DNA from: Scalesia atractyloides | Lineage: Eukaryota; Streptophyta; Magnoliopsida; Asterales; Asteraceae | Length of the DNA stretch: 64,000 bases | Assembly (NCBI GenBank): GCA_947069175.1 | Contig: CAMTDV010000017.1 | Location: 53,763,137 to 53,827,136, forward strand | Direction of reading: 5' to 3' | Shown here: positions 10,367 through 22,300 of the stretch, one piece after another | How positions within the stretch are numbered: the first letter of the stretch is position 1 | Layout of the letters: each line of letters starts with the position of its first letter | Translations under genes and position numbers: made by a program | Notes under the pieces: model-generated | Database searches by the model: none | Seen by the model: only the letters and a program-made list of their open reading frames with translations | Told to the model about the DNA's origin: nothing

Positions 10367-10517
10367 TGTTGATGCATATGTCTGGTGCCTAAGTCATCGT
10401 ATACTATCTAGTATGTATTTAGGAGCGAAATGTCAAAATTAAGTATGTTATGAGTCAAGTTCGCTCGAACCTGTAGTGGGAAGGACAAGTTCGCTCGAAC
10501 TTGTCATGCCTATGAAA
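10367..10517 (+). repeat. 3' LTR of element 5, truncated
   Basis: TGTTGATGCATATGTC... follows the 5' LTR base for base with few changes, including two palindromes (10457-10505), then diverges abruptly at about 10517. The remaining U3, TATA and R/U5 are missing. Confidence 0.85.
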
Positions 10518-11406
10518 GTAGCCATATAAACGACCACTGGATTAAAATGTAGTATGTATTTTACATGAAAAGTAGTTTGGGTCGACATATAAACGACCAC
10601 TGGATTAATCCTGGGAAAATCTTTTTTTCTCAAATACGTGACACGATTTCTAAGGGCACTACACCCTGGTAGTACTCCGTACTGAACTATTTGGGTATAG
10701 CCGGTGATAGCTTACCCACATCGATGACCCAATGATCGATTCGCGATAAGTAACAATGTTTCTTTCTTTGATAAGACAAGTCAGCGTAAGTTATTTCTTT
10801 TGGCGGGATTTGCTAGAACGTATAGTCATATATTCGAAATCATTACGATACGGCGAACAACCTATACTCATGTCACCGACCGTTGTCTATGAAACTACTC
10901 AGTGAAGCATATATTTCCGTTATTAGCTGTCGTTCGCTAATGATGCAATAACTAATTCTTAATAAGGACGCGTAATTAACATCGGTGTTGATAACCCAAG
11001 GGGATTCAGGGGTAACACATAAATGGAGAAACTTATTTGATGTAATCAAAATTTGGTAAGGAATTGTGTGGATGCGGATCTGATGGTGATAAGACTTGTG
11101 GAGGCGGGAACAATTTTGCCGATATTCCTCGCAACCGTTCATACTTCGTATTAACATGACACTCCTATGTATACATTTAATCATAAATATACAACATTAA
11201 CCGCGGTCTAATCCAAGTGTCAATTTGGTAAATTTCGGGTGGGGGTGGCGTAACCACGGTGCAAAGTCGGAAAACTATAATCATGAAATAATCCGACTCA
11301 CTGCTTCAAATCAATTCGATTCTCCTTACTAACACTATTGGAAAGTATTAAGGTACGGTACATATAAATTACTAATTTGATACGCCTTATCGATTTAGTT
11401 CAAACT
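10518..11406. other. unassigned host sequence (H), left part
   Basis: No recognisable coding or LTR structure. A 22-bp direct repeat occurs at 10523-10544 and 10586-10607. Short open frames on the minus strand show no family motif. Probably a decayed gypsy element into which element C inserted. Confidence 0.35.
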
Positions 11407-11635
11407 TGTAGGTCCGTGATCAGGCGGTTCTAGACGGAAGTTAGTGGATAAACGTAAACCGATTTGGTAGAATGTTATTAAGAATGGAGTAGAAACAGAA
11501 TGCAGCATAATTATTCATTCATACTGAAAGAGTATACATCTTTATAAGTCCAGCTGCCGGAGTTCCTGGAGAGAATCCAACAGCACCTCCCCGTAGGGAT
11601 GCCAAAAAACTCAAATGACAAATGAACAACACACC

Positions 11636-11643
11636 TATATATA
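11636..11643 (-). promoter_or_regulatory. TATA box, element C 3' LTR
   Basis: TATATATA, self-complementary; transcription inferred on the minus strand from primer site and polypurine tract. The palindrome cluster lies immediately upstream. Confidence 0.6.
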
Positions 11644-11669
11644 GGGAGACAAGTTCGTTGGAGTGGAGG

Positions 11670-11832
11670 TGAGTTCGGGCGAACTTGACTATGCCAAGTT
11701 CGGCCGAACTTGACATCAACATGCACTCTCAAGCGAACTTGACCCTACTATAGTCAAGTTCGGGCAACTTGACTAAAGGCACATCAAGTTCGGCCGAACT
11801 TGACCAATACAGGTCAAGTTCGGTCGAACTTG
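11670..11832. promoter_or_regulatory. U3 palindrome cluster, element C 3' LTR
   Basis: Five copies of CAAGTTCGNNCGAACTTG (one missing a base) and one half-site, in the U3 part of the LTR. Confidence 0.75.
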
Positions 11833-11952
11833 TTCCCTTTTACATTGTAATCTCCGTATTTCGGTCGTGTGTTTGATTCTAACCTATACAATATTCAACA
11901 CACACTCAATTTAGCCTATTCGACAAGTGACGAACACAATAATGCATCAATA

Positions 11953-11965
11953 GATTCCCCCTTGT
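11953..11965 (-). promoter_or_regulatory. polypurine tract of element C
   Basis: Reads AACAAGGGGGAATC on the minus strand, directly before the 3' LTR. Confidence 0.8.
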
Positions 11966-13670
11966 TCGTTACTGTCAAAACTTGATCTTGAACTTCAAAA
12001 CTTTGAGCCGTGTTTGAATATTCTGCAACTTCAATTAAGGTGTCTGCCGATGTCGTTGAAACGCGCCAACAGATTCCCCCTTAATTGATGATCTGGGTTT
12101 GCATTAGCAACTTTCAATACCGCTGAAATCTCCAGTTCAGTTCTTTGGTTGTGTGGTTTCCGACTCCTCTGATTTACTTGACTGACAAATTTTCTCGAAT
12201 AACCATCAACTCGAAGCTAATTAACGCAGCAGCTTCTCCATTTCGATGATAACTGCATCCGAGTTCAGTTTTTGAATAAGCAATGAGTATCGAGAGTTTA
12301 TTCCGCACACTCCAAAAGATATAAAAAACTCAACCGGCAATTGATAGAAACTTTGAATCACCGCATCAGAAAACTTCAAATCAACGAATACCCTCGAAAA
12401 TCTGAAATCCCGATTTCCGTAATCACAGTTAAGCACCCTTCAGAAAGATTTGATCAGCAAATCGGTAATCTGCTCAATCAGCAAATCTTCATCGGAAACA
12501 GATAATCTAGTAACACATCGAATCTGAGAAACATACGTATATTATCAAAATCACATTCTTCCTCTTCAGTTACAATGCCAGATATATAGCTATCTCCGGT
12601 AGACCAGCGCCACTTAATCACCAAACATCATCATCCAACGGCGGTTAGTCCAAAGAGAAGAATGATTCATCTGCTTGAAGACTAAAAATAATGGCCACCA
12701 AAGGTTATCATCAGATTTCCTTGGTAATTTTGAAACCATCCGTCTGCGGAGCTAGTCATTATACTAACGACTGCTAATCCAGCTAATTGTTCCTTCACCG
12801 GAGATCAGGACTCTAACCCTTAAGCATCACACTGTATCATGAACTGAAAAATCTGAACTTCCTGTGATCACAGAATCCCAAATGTATAATCTATTTTGTC
12901 AGCAACTGATATACACAACTTTATCCGAAAGATCCGATCCCATAAATCATCTTCTTTAATCATGGTACCACGTACAACCCAGGGCAACTGAAACTACAGA
13001 GCATCCCTATCTCCTGGCGGTTAGTCCAGTCAATAGTTCATGTGCAAAGCAGAGTTAAAGATAGGCAGTCGTGTGTGCTTCCAAACCATACACGCGACTC
13101 AGGTGTCAATCCACAACCATGACCTTAGAATCTGATAAACAACTCCTCCAAGACTTAGTTATGTAACCACCCACTTTCAAACTAGACATCAATTTGAAAT
13201 ACCCAATGAATCTCAATCCTATGCATTTCCTGATAATCTGCAATCGGTAACCACCCAGATACTATTACAGTAGTCATGAATTTCAAAAATGCCAGAATCT
13301 TCAAATATTGAAATTTTTTTGTTCCCTCAGTTTTGCAAATTCTGACCATACTGAAATTTTCACTGAAATTCCCCCTGAAATCCGGAACTTTCGGTTTTTA
13401 ACAAATGCGGATTTAACGTTTAGGCCCATTACTAGTTACGACACCCAAATGATCAACATTCTGCACTGGTATCAATGACTCTCCCGTTATCTTCAAAATT
13501 CTGTGACCATATCATCAAATTTGTACTCTGAAACTCTAGATGGTGTCCCCGAACATCCCGGTTTGGTCTTCGAAAACTAGAAAATTTTTCTATCGCCAAA
13601 TTTTTTCTGGACACTCATCCCATCAATACGACCAACAAAATTTTTATATCGCCAAATTATTTTTTTAGGC
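11966..13670 (-). other. noncoding interior of element C
   Basis: About 1.7 kb with no supported coding sequence. Its left 800 bp recurs at 37931-38739 in element C2, so it is a conserved part of this family rather than random filler. Confidence 0.65.
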
Positions 13671-13677
13671 TCCTGTA

Positions 13678-14012
13678 CAAGTTCGGCCGAACTTGTGTAA
13701 GAATCACTTTTCAACAAGTTCGGGCGAACTTGTATCAAAGGATAAGAAATTTAAGCAACAAGTTCTGGCAAACTTGTAACCATAATTTCATTAAAATCCA
13801 GTCAAGTTCGGGTGAACTTGGTTGGCCAACACCAAGTTCAAGAGAACTTATCACAAGTTCGGGCGAATTTGATGAAATTTCAGTCAAGTTCGGGCGAACT
13901 TGATGAAATTTCTTGAAAAATAACCAAGTTCGGGCGAACTTGGTCAAAAAATGTCAAGTTCGGTCGAACTTAATGAGAAATCTTGAAAATCCTTGTCAAG
14001 TTCGGGCGAACT
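13678..14012. repeat. leader palindrome array, element C
   Basis: Ten palindromes of the CAAGTTCGNNCGAACTTG type in about 335 bp just inside the primer site, seven with both arms close to perfect. It sits where element 5 has its nine-copy array and element B its A/T-armed array. Confidence 0.85.
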
Positions 14013-14237
14013 TGGTCCCCCAAATCAGCCTTTTTCACATTTTTCGATCCAGAATCACTATTTCTTTGAATTTCAAGATGAATCCACCAAGATCTAGTCG
14101 AAAATCAATTTCTAACAATCCTATCTGTTCAATTTTAATTTTCATCCGTGGATTGTATGTTTATATCAAGTTTTACGTCCAAAACCCCTCCTAATGTCCA
14201 TAAATGTCCAAATTCATGAGCGTATGTGATAACCGTA

Positions 14238-14249
14238 GTTCTGATTCCA
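14238..14249 (-). promoter_or_regulatory. primer binding site of element C, decayed
   Basis: Minus strand TGGAATCAGAAC against consensus TGGTATCAGAGC: two changes, two bases inside the LTR. Confidence 0.75.
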
Positions 14250-14251
14250 AT

Positions 14252-14730
14252 TGTAGGTCCGTGAGACGGAAGTTAGTGGATAAACGTAAACTGATTCGGT
14301 AGAATGTTATTAAGAATGGAGTAGAAACAGAATGCAGCGGAAGTCTTCATTCATACCGAAAGAGTATACATCTTTATAAGTCCAGCTGCCGGAGTTCTTG
14401 GAGAGAATCCGGCAGCACCTCCCCGTAGGGATGCCAAAAAACTCAAATGACAAATGAACAACACACCTATATATAGGGAGACAAGTTCGTTGGAGTGGAG
14501 GTGAGTTCGGGCGAACTTGACATCAACATGCACTTTCAAGCGAACTTGGCCCTGCTATAGTCAAGTTCGGGCGAACTTGACTAAAGACACATCAGGTTCG
14601 GGCGAACTTGTTCCCTTTTACACTGTAATCTCCGTATTTTGGTCGTGTGTTCGATTCTAACCTATACAATATTCAACACACACTCAATTTAGCCTATTCG
14701 ACAAGTGACGAACACAAGAGTGCATCAACA
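14252..14730 (-). repeat. 5' LTR of element C
   Basis: 479 bp, + strand ends TGTAGGTCCG and GCATCAACA. Collinear with the 3' LTR apart from small changes and the loss of two palindrome-containing segments. TATATATA is at 14468-14475. Confidence 0.9.
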
Positions 14731-16363
14731 AAACCAATAGAAGATAAATCCCAGAACTTGAAGTAGTAATGAATGAGAAGTACGAAGGAACCATAACGAA
14801 ACTATCTCTTAATGCATATTTAGTAAATAAAATGACACAAAGCGAATTTTCGTCGGACGATTATTTTATTTATATACGTATATCTAATTCGAAGGACGAT
14901 ATTCAAAAGAATCATATAAGACTTTTACATATCAAATGATTCCTTGTTTTCAGCCTCGCATAACTTAGTGAAAATATGTTCTGATGAAAGACGAGATCGC
15001 CTTTGAGTAGTATTCGAGTACAGTAATCCGATGACTAACCAATGGGACAACTCCTATCTAAACCTACAGACTCTAGACCACCAGTTCTTTTGATCCTTTT
15101 TCGTTAATATTTTTGTGATGGCTATACTAAGTCTTGAATTAACATTACCCGTATGAGGGCAGTGCATTCATGCTAGAAATCGCATCAGGGGATACATGGT
15201 TTTTTGACTCCTTGTGATTAAGGCATTTCGCGTTATGATACCTACGACGACCGTGCGATTGGTCCTGAATAGGGACCAACTCAGATACTTATATGTCTAT
15301 AGAACGTATTGACTCCCCGACTCTACGTTAATAATAATACCTGGGGAACACCATATGTCTTCTCCTCTTCCTTGAAACATTTGAGGAGTCCAAATAATTA
15401 TACCCTATGTTATTCACAATTCCTAAGGGATGTTTGAAATTCCCTTTGGACCTTTGTAAAGGTGTTATTTGGTAAGGTCTCCTACATGTGCAGAAGGATG
15501 ATACATGGGGTACACTGACTTTCATTCGCTGATGGGATACAAAGTGAACGATACCCAACTCTTGTGAGTAACCTAAAGTTATTTGGTTGACGGCGTTGCT
15601 AGTCCTCATGAGTATACAAGGACTAAATTCTCTAGATCAGGGAAATATTGTTGAAACACCCCTCGTCTTCGTTCAACAAGTTGGTACCTTCAATTGATTT
15701 TCAGTTTGATCAATTTAAATAAGTAGTCGTAGAATACACTGTTACCGAGCAACCCGATTCTTCGTTATTTTCGAGTGATGAAAATTCTTGTGTTACTTAA
15801 GGAAATAAGAACGGGAGAAATCTTAAGTATAATACTGTATATATATGTACTTGTTTATTCGTACCGCAAGTGAAATTCATGATCGGGGGGATGATTGTCT
15901 GAAGCTGTTACGCTATCATTTGCGCGATTTCCGCCTCGGTCATTTGTGGTGAGCATTTCGGGGCCATTCTATTATAAAAAATACGTATATACATGTATCA
16001 ATGTCACATATTCAATCATCCCATATCACACAATTTCATCGCACGCATGAGTCCACAACCTGTATAACCAACATCATTATCATGTATGTAATAATATCCG
16101 TCATCATACCACTGTTAAAATTGCACTTAGACTTAACCCAAAAACGGCCAATGCTTAAATGTGCGGTCAAAGAATGACACTAGAGTAACGTATATACACC
16201 ATACTATGAAAAGCATGAACTACTATGTATGAAGGAACACGGTCAAAACCAAACTTTCTTTGAAATAGGAATAGTCACGAGTTGTCCGAATATTATAATT
16301 GGTGTCTTTTGTTCGATGAACCCACTTGGGAGAAAGCTAAAACAGAAATCTCGTAATCTCGAT
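14731..16363. other. unassigned host sequence (H), second part
   Basis: Low coding content. 15328-15609 is open on the minus strand but has no family motif. Interrupted at 16363 by the gypsy solo LTR. Confidence 0.35.
16359..16363. repeat. TSD TCGAT of gypsy solo LTR
   Basis: Matches 19243-19247 exactly. Confidence 0.9.
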
Positions 16364-18192
16364 TGTGATATCCCGGGTTTTTCGGATAACTTACACGTGA
16401 CACTTATCGAATAATGTATATGCTAAGTATTAAACGTGCATGAGTTAAATGAATACGTGATGTGTGTTGTGTGATTGTTTTAGTTATAGAGTAAGTAGGG
16501 TAGATATGTACACGAACCGAACCGAACCGAACCGCGACACGTTCCAACTTTGACTCCTTGTGACTCTAGGAATTAACCAATTTAGAACTCAAACCATTCT
16601 CGGCCGTGTGCAACCCAAACCGCAAACCCAAAGCAAGATCAAACTCAAACCCAAAACAACCCAAGTCTTCGGCCAAGAATAAGGATCAAGCCCAAAACCG
16701 CAAAATCAAACCCAAACCAACCCAAGTCCCTCGGCCATGAACCCAAACCAAACCGTAACCTTGTTCCCTTGCGCCTGTAAATACAAACCCATGCATGTTT
16801 CATTGACAAACACAAACCCTAACAAGCAAACAGCCGTCGGCAGCCGAAGTCTTCATCTTCTTCAACCGTAAACAGCCCTTTACTTGTTCCCTTGATCGAC
16901 AGTTCAGTCTTGATACACTCCATCTCGATCACAAACAGCTTAGCCTCATTCCTCGGTCGCGAGGTCAGCCTTTCTTTCCTCTCGGCCGCAAGCATCCTTG
17001 ATCACCGATCTCTTATAGTACTCACGGTTCGTTTACCTTATCATTAAAAGTTTAGAATTTATCATATGTTGCTAGATCATATTCGGATACATGTGTCTTG
17101 ATTGTGTTGTTCTCGGATTTGCATGATCGAATGAGGTGGATGATTGTATTGTTTCGGATTGTTAATACTAGATTGAAAGTTGGAATGTTGTTTGAAAACT
17201 GAATATATAGGTTGTGTTTTGTTTATAAAACTAGAAGTAAGAACTAGGGTTTGCATGGATAGGTTATTAGTATTAATCTATGATTAAAAATCAGTTCTTG
17301 ATCGCCTAGGTTAATCGCATGAACGGGTTATACGAGTTTATGATAAAGATATGCTGAAAACAGTCTGCTGAATAATAGTTACAGCCGACTTCATCTGGCT
17401 GTAACTCGGTCGTTAGTTGTCGAAAAACGGATTTTCTGATGTCTAGATCGTAGAGATTTGAATAAGGAATCTAATGGCGCTGGGTTCATAATTTTCTGAA
17501 ATCGTTTGATATTTTTAAAGGGCCAAATAAGTTCAGTAACTAAAACTGTGAAAATCCTGAAATTTTGTTAGTTGTTTATCGAGTTGGATTTTTAAAATCA
17601 GTAGGGAGTTGAGTCATGATTTTTGTACAGCAACTAGGTATGGAAATTTCCGGGCAAATCCAACTGGAATTTTGTTAATTGGACGATCAGTGATTTTTAA
17701 ATAAATTCTTCCGTGGACTGCAGTCAGAAAGCGGTAAATCTGACTGCAGCCTAGCATATTAATATTTATGGTTAATTGGTAAAGATTTAGAACTTGGAAA
17801 ATTTATATAAGTTTCTATGGTATAGATGTCACCAACTGTAAAAATATTGGAATTTTTGGATTGTTGGAACTATTTTATAAAAATCCTAGAAAACAGCTGA
17901 ATTATGAGTGTTAAGCTGAAATTGATAACTTGTGATGGTGTGCACCAAATTGTGGCATGAATTGGTTTATGGTTATGATGAGTTGTTTTAATCACTAGGA
18001 TCACATGAGGATACTTGCATGCATGTTTGAGTGTTAGATATGTTGTTTATGTGTACCACTTTGTGAGTAAATTACGTGTGGAATTTGTATTGGTGGGTTC
18101 ACACACTGACGTGGAATTAATTGGTTTGTTAGGACGCAACTAGCGGTCCCATCTCTTATAACATCTTTGCTACACTAACCGAGCAAATAAAG

Positions 18193-18919
18193 GTGAGTTC
18201 ACGGCCCCTAACTTTATCCGGTTTTTAAACAACAGGGGGAGAAACATGTATACACTCTCAAACTCAATCTCTTTACGTTATACGAATTTAACGTCACATA
18301 ACTACTCGATAATTAAGTTAATGTTAATGTAATGTTATGGTCACTAAGCAGCTTTATCACTTAAGTCCTCGACAATCTCTCGGATCGTTAGTATTTGGGT
18401 TTAATAGCGGGGGAATTATAAGTAGTACTACTGGGCCCGACAAGCCCCATCCGAGCTAGTCGCGCTAGCCGACCGGGTATGGTCAACGGGTGAATAATTC
18501 GGCCTAACCACGCCATGGTCATGTGAAAGGCCTGGCAAAACGGAGGCACAACAGTCAGCTTCGATCGTGAACACTTACGTGACATGACTTTAGGCTAGCT
18601 ACCTATATATATTAACATTGAACTTAATTACGAATCAACTTAATATTCCGGGTTTGGAATTTTGGAAACAACAACTTAATATTCCGGGTTTGGAATATTG
18701 GAAACAACAACTTAATATTCCGGGTTTGGAATAATATTCCGGGTTTGGAATATTGGAAGCAACAACTTATTATTCCGGGTTGGAATAATGGAACCAATTC
18801 GTTATCCCGGGTTAGGGATAACGGGAGAAAACAAACTATAACCGAACAAACGAATTTATGAAAACCTGTGAACTCACTCATCTTTAATGTTGACACTTGT
18901 TTCTTTACATGTTTCTCAG
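18193..18919 (+). other. candidate intron inside gypsy solo LTR
   Basis: Donor AAAG|GTGAGT at 18193 and acceptor TTTCTCAG|G at 18919, 727 bp apart. The LTR of element G has the same pair of signals at the same relative place, preceded in both by a GTTAGGACG block. Inferred from splice consensus and conservation. Confidence 0.5.
18636..18800. repeat. minisatellite in solo LTR
   Basis: About four imperfect units of roughly 36 bp, each containing AATATTCCGGGTTTGGAAT. The unit core is itself an inverted repeat (ATTCC...GGAAT). Confidence 0.85.
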
Positions 18920-19247
18920 GACGCTAGGAGCTCTAGGTGCACGCACATGCATTGAACAAGACATCTTTTATCGAGTCTTATTTATTAATATTGCTTTGGG
19001 ATTTTTCATTTGTTTTGGCGTTTGTGTTGGCGCCCGCTTCACTACTTATCTACGCTTCCGCTCAAACTTTAAAAAAAACTGATGCTTCTGCTAAATATTG
19101 GTAATATAAAATCTACAACAAGTGATTTTGGAAAACTTATTATCAAATCATATAGAGTCGTTCGACATACTAGTGTTTCAGATTCTGGTTTGTTCACACG
19201 CCTCGCGGTAAAACTCCGCAAGTGGAAATTGAGGGTGTGACATCGAT

Positions 19248-19378
19248 CATTCCAGATGAAGGGACTACTGAATCTTCCGAATACGTCCCTCGGATATCAT
19301 GTCCCTCCAGAGGGAAATTCCGTTAGTAAGCACGTCATATATACTTAAAGGAGGAATAAGACTTTGACATGACAACTA
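19248..19378. other. short piece of host sequence H between two insertions
   Basis: About 130 bp between the solo LTR and element G. It continues after element G at 33373, as the ATACT target duplication shows. Confidence 0.6.
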
Positions 19379-19383
19379 ATACT
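19379..19383. repeat. TSD ATACT, left
   Basis: Identical to 33368-33372 on the other side of element G. Confidence 0.95.
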
Positions 19384-22300
19384 TATGACACCCGGCTATT
19401 TAGGTTGTCCTGTACAAATGTAACACGCGTCATGAATGAATAAAAGGTCGTATTTGATTATTTAGGATGTTTATATATGGTACTTGATGTTTTGGTAAAT
19501 CCAAAGTTTGAGAAAAATTACGTTGGCAATATTAAGATTAACGCTTATCGTGTAACGTTAAAATGCGAAACGAACGTCGGTGACCGCCGAATAATGTTAA
19601 AATCCCAAAAATAGTCTTTTATGAGTTAAATAATATATTTAATCATAATCGTGAGGAAAAATGATTTAAAACGCTAAGAAACTCTATTTTTCGAGTTTAA
19701 GCGCGTACTGCGCGTTACTACGCGTATCTGACAAAATATTGTCAACACAGCCAGTTCAGGGCAACCAATAATCATTATAGTAATAATTTGACAAGTTTAT
19801 TTTTATAGAATGATAAAAAAAAATTAAAATGCTTAAAGTCCCTATTTTGCGAATTTAAGCACGTACTGCGCAACGCAGCGCGTATACTGCCAATTACCGA
19901 CAACGTAACTGGTCCAGACAAATAAAATATTGATTAGTAATATTTTGGTGTGTTTATTTATTTAGAGTGTTGAAAATAATTTAAAACACGTTAAAACGCA
20001 GTTAAAACGCTAGATAAAACACCTGGTATCCAGTAAAATACCAGTTTTAAGCATATATATGAAATATATATGCATGTATGCGGATATATATGTGTGTGTA
20101 GGGACAATGTGGCAGCCCGAAACTCATCATTCTCCTCTCTCTCCTACACTTGTTGGATATGGGGACATGCATATGATGATTACAACTTTAAAATCTTCCA
20201 AAATCTACACAATACAAGAATAAAGATCACAACACTTTATCTCTCTCTCCTCTCTCACTCACGGCCGAAACACACATACACACAACTATTTTTGAAGTTT
20301 CAAGCTTGTTCTTGAAGATCAAAGGCATTTTCAAAGAGGTTTCAAGTAGTTTTGAAGGTTCAAAGGTGTTTCCATGCAAGAAGCAAGCTCCATACCATCA
20401 TACTTTGCCGAAAACCCATCAAAAACAAGAAGGTATAATATTACTTTAAAAACTTTATTCTTGATTCTTGATGAGTTTTGATGAGGATGGAAGTTTCTCT
20501 AGTTCTTGAATATAAACACTATATCAAATGGGTTTTCAAAGAAAATGAAAATGGATAAATCTGTGTATGTATGTAGGGTCGTGGGTATGAGTGTGTGTAT
20601 ATATGATTGTGTTTTGAAATTTTGTTAAATGATTCTTGATTAACATGATTCTTGAAAGATTGAAGTTCATGCTTGCATCAAAAGTTGTGATAAGAGAATG
20701 TTCAAAAAGGGTTTTGTGATTTGAAAAGGATATGATGAAAAGTGAACTTTTGGAAGTTCATGTGTGTATGTATATATGTCGTATGTATATATATATGTGT
20801 ATGCATGCATTTGTTGTTTTGAGGTTAATGAATTAAATGTGAAAGAATATATATCTTGCATTTAATGGAAATGATTATATGATGATGGTCCTATGAAGAT
20901 GATGTTCTTGAATAAGTGAACATGAATAAATATGATATTGATGCATATGAACACATGCATGTTGATGAAGATATGTTATGGATGCTTTAGGAGCTTGTAC
21001 ATGGACATACATGTGGGTGTATGTACATAAAAAAATAAATAAATGATGTTATGATAAAAATGATTTTAGATCAGATTATAAAGCATAAGAATAATGTTAT
21101 TTGAAGTGTAAAATTGCATGGAACTTTGACATAAAGTTTACTAGCTTTGCATGTTGTACTACGTGCTTAAAAGTGTTGTAAAATACATGAAATCGCATGG
21201 TTTATGTGCCTTACACAAAAACTGCACTAATCTGATTATAACCATCATTTTATTCAGTATATAACATGTATTGTGTTAAAATATGAATTCGTTTCGAGTT
21301 CGGATGGTTATGATAACGTTTGACGCAAAACTATGCGGTAAAAACGGTAAAAATCGCCTTTCTATGAGGGTTTTTATGAAACTGTTTTAGATCAGTAAAA
21401 AAACTAATATTTTTGATATAATATAAAGTATATTAACTTATGTTAATATTCTTTGTTGTTTGGTTGGTCATATGTGACTTCCGACACCCGAAAACGTTAC
21501 CGAATCACTAAAATACGCATTATTCAATGTACACTAGAATGGGTTGTTCATGGGTGAACCTTATGTGTTTAAATATGCTATGTGATTTAAATATGTGAAT
21601 ATGATAATATGTTAAGTGTTGACATGATAGCGGAAATTAAGACTATGCATGTACCCTTGTATGTTTAAAACGGTAGAATCGGTAAAATCGCATTAAATGT
21701 GTAACTTATTTGTCGAGCATGAAAATTGATACATAGGTTAACTTAATAAGTTATTTCATGTATACATGCTTTAAAAATGATAAAGTGTATAAGTTAACGA
21801 GATTTCGCGTGTTATGATATTGTGTGTATGTGCACGTTTATGTATATATATTACGACGCGCAAATCGTAGATATATAGTATGTATAAATGGGAGAGTTAA
21901 CAGGTATAACATTAAGGTCACCAATAAAGTCATTCAAGTCGCAAAATCTTAAAAAATATATATATATGAACTCATATATATATTAATATGCCAACATAAT
22001 AAAAAATAATGACTTTTCGAGAAAATATCAAAGTTATGTGAAAATTCTAAGTATTGGAGAAACTTAGGAATTTTATAATATATTGATTATTAAATCATGC
22101 CTACGTATGTTAGGACGTGTAGAAACAAATTTTGGGACCGCGCTATTTTAAATACGCACCCAAAGGTGAGTGTCACTAAACCCTCTCTTTTTATTGTTTT
22201 AGTATATGTTTTGGGGGAAGAACACGCCTTAAAAGGATAAGTATACGTTATCGTATAAAATATGCCTTTGATTAAATTATAAATATATTTTCATAGAAAA

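Larger units (their letters stand above)
5877..10517 (+). mobile_element. copia derivative 5: gag-only, pol deleted, 3' LTR truncated
   Basis: 5' LTR 5877-6301, primer site 6304-6315, palindrome-rich leader, gag with two zinc knuckles, a long noncoding 3' region, polypurine tract 10354-10366 and the first about 150 bp of the 3' LTR. Protease, integrase and RT are essentially gone, so this copy would depend on proteins in trans. It begins inside element 1 RT. Element 1 does not resume on the right, because the 3' LTR is itself cut off at about 10517; no target duplication can be tested. Confidence 0.85.
11407..11952 (-). repeat. 3' LTR of element C
   Basis: 546 bp, + strand ends TGTAGGTCCG and GCATCAATA (consensus CATCAACA in the partner). 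TATATATA at 11636-11643 is followed on the + strand, that is upstream of transcription, by five palindromes and a half-site (about 11670-11832). It has two palindrome units more than its partner LTR. Confidence 0.9.
11407..14730 (-). mobile_element. element C: small non-autonomous LTR element
   Basis: Two LTRs (11407-11952 and 14252-14730) flank about 2.3 kb. On the minus strand the order is 5' LTR, primer site, palindrome array, noncoding interior, polypurine tract, 3' LTR. No gag or pol is recognisable. Flanks AAACT (11402-11406) and AAACC (14731-14735) look like a target duplication with one change. The LTR design (palindromes upstream of TATA) is that of the copia elements here, so it is probably mobilised by a related copia element (inference). 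Confidence 0.85.
16364..19242 (+). mobile_element. gypsy-type solo LTR, 2.9 kb
   Basis: Starts TGTGATATCCCGGG, ends GAGGGTGTGACA, and is flanked by perfect TCGAT duplications (16359-16363 and 19243-19247). No primer site, polypurine tract or pol is attached, so the internal region was lost by LTR recombination. It contains a candidate intron (18193-18919) and a minisatellite (18636-18800). It differs in sequence from the LTRs of element G but shares their layout: late donor, acceptor near the 3' end. Confidence 0.9.
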
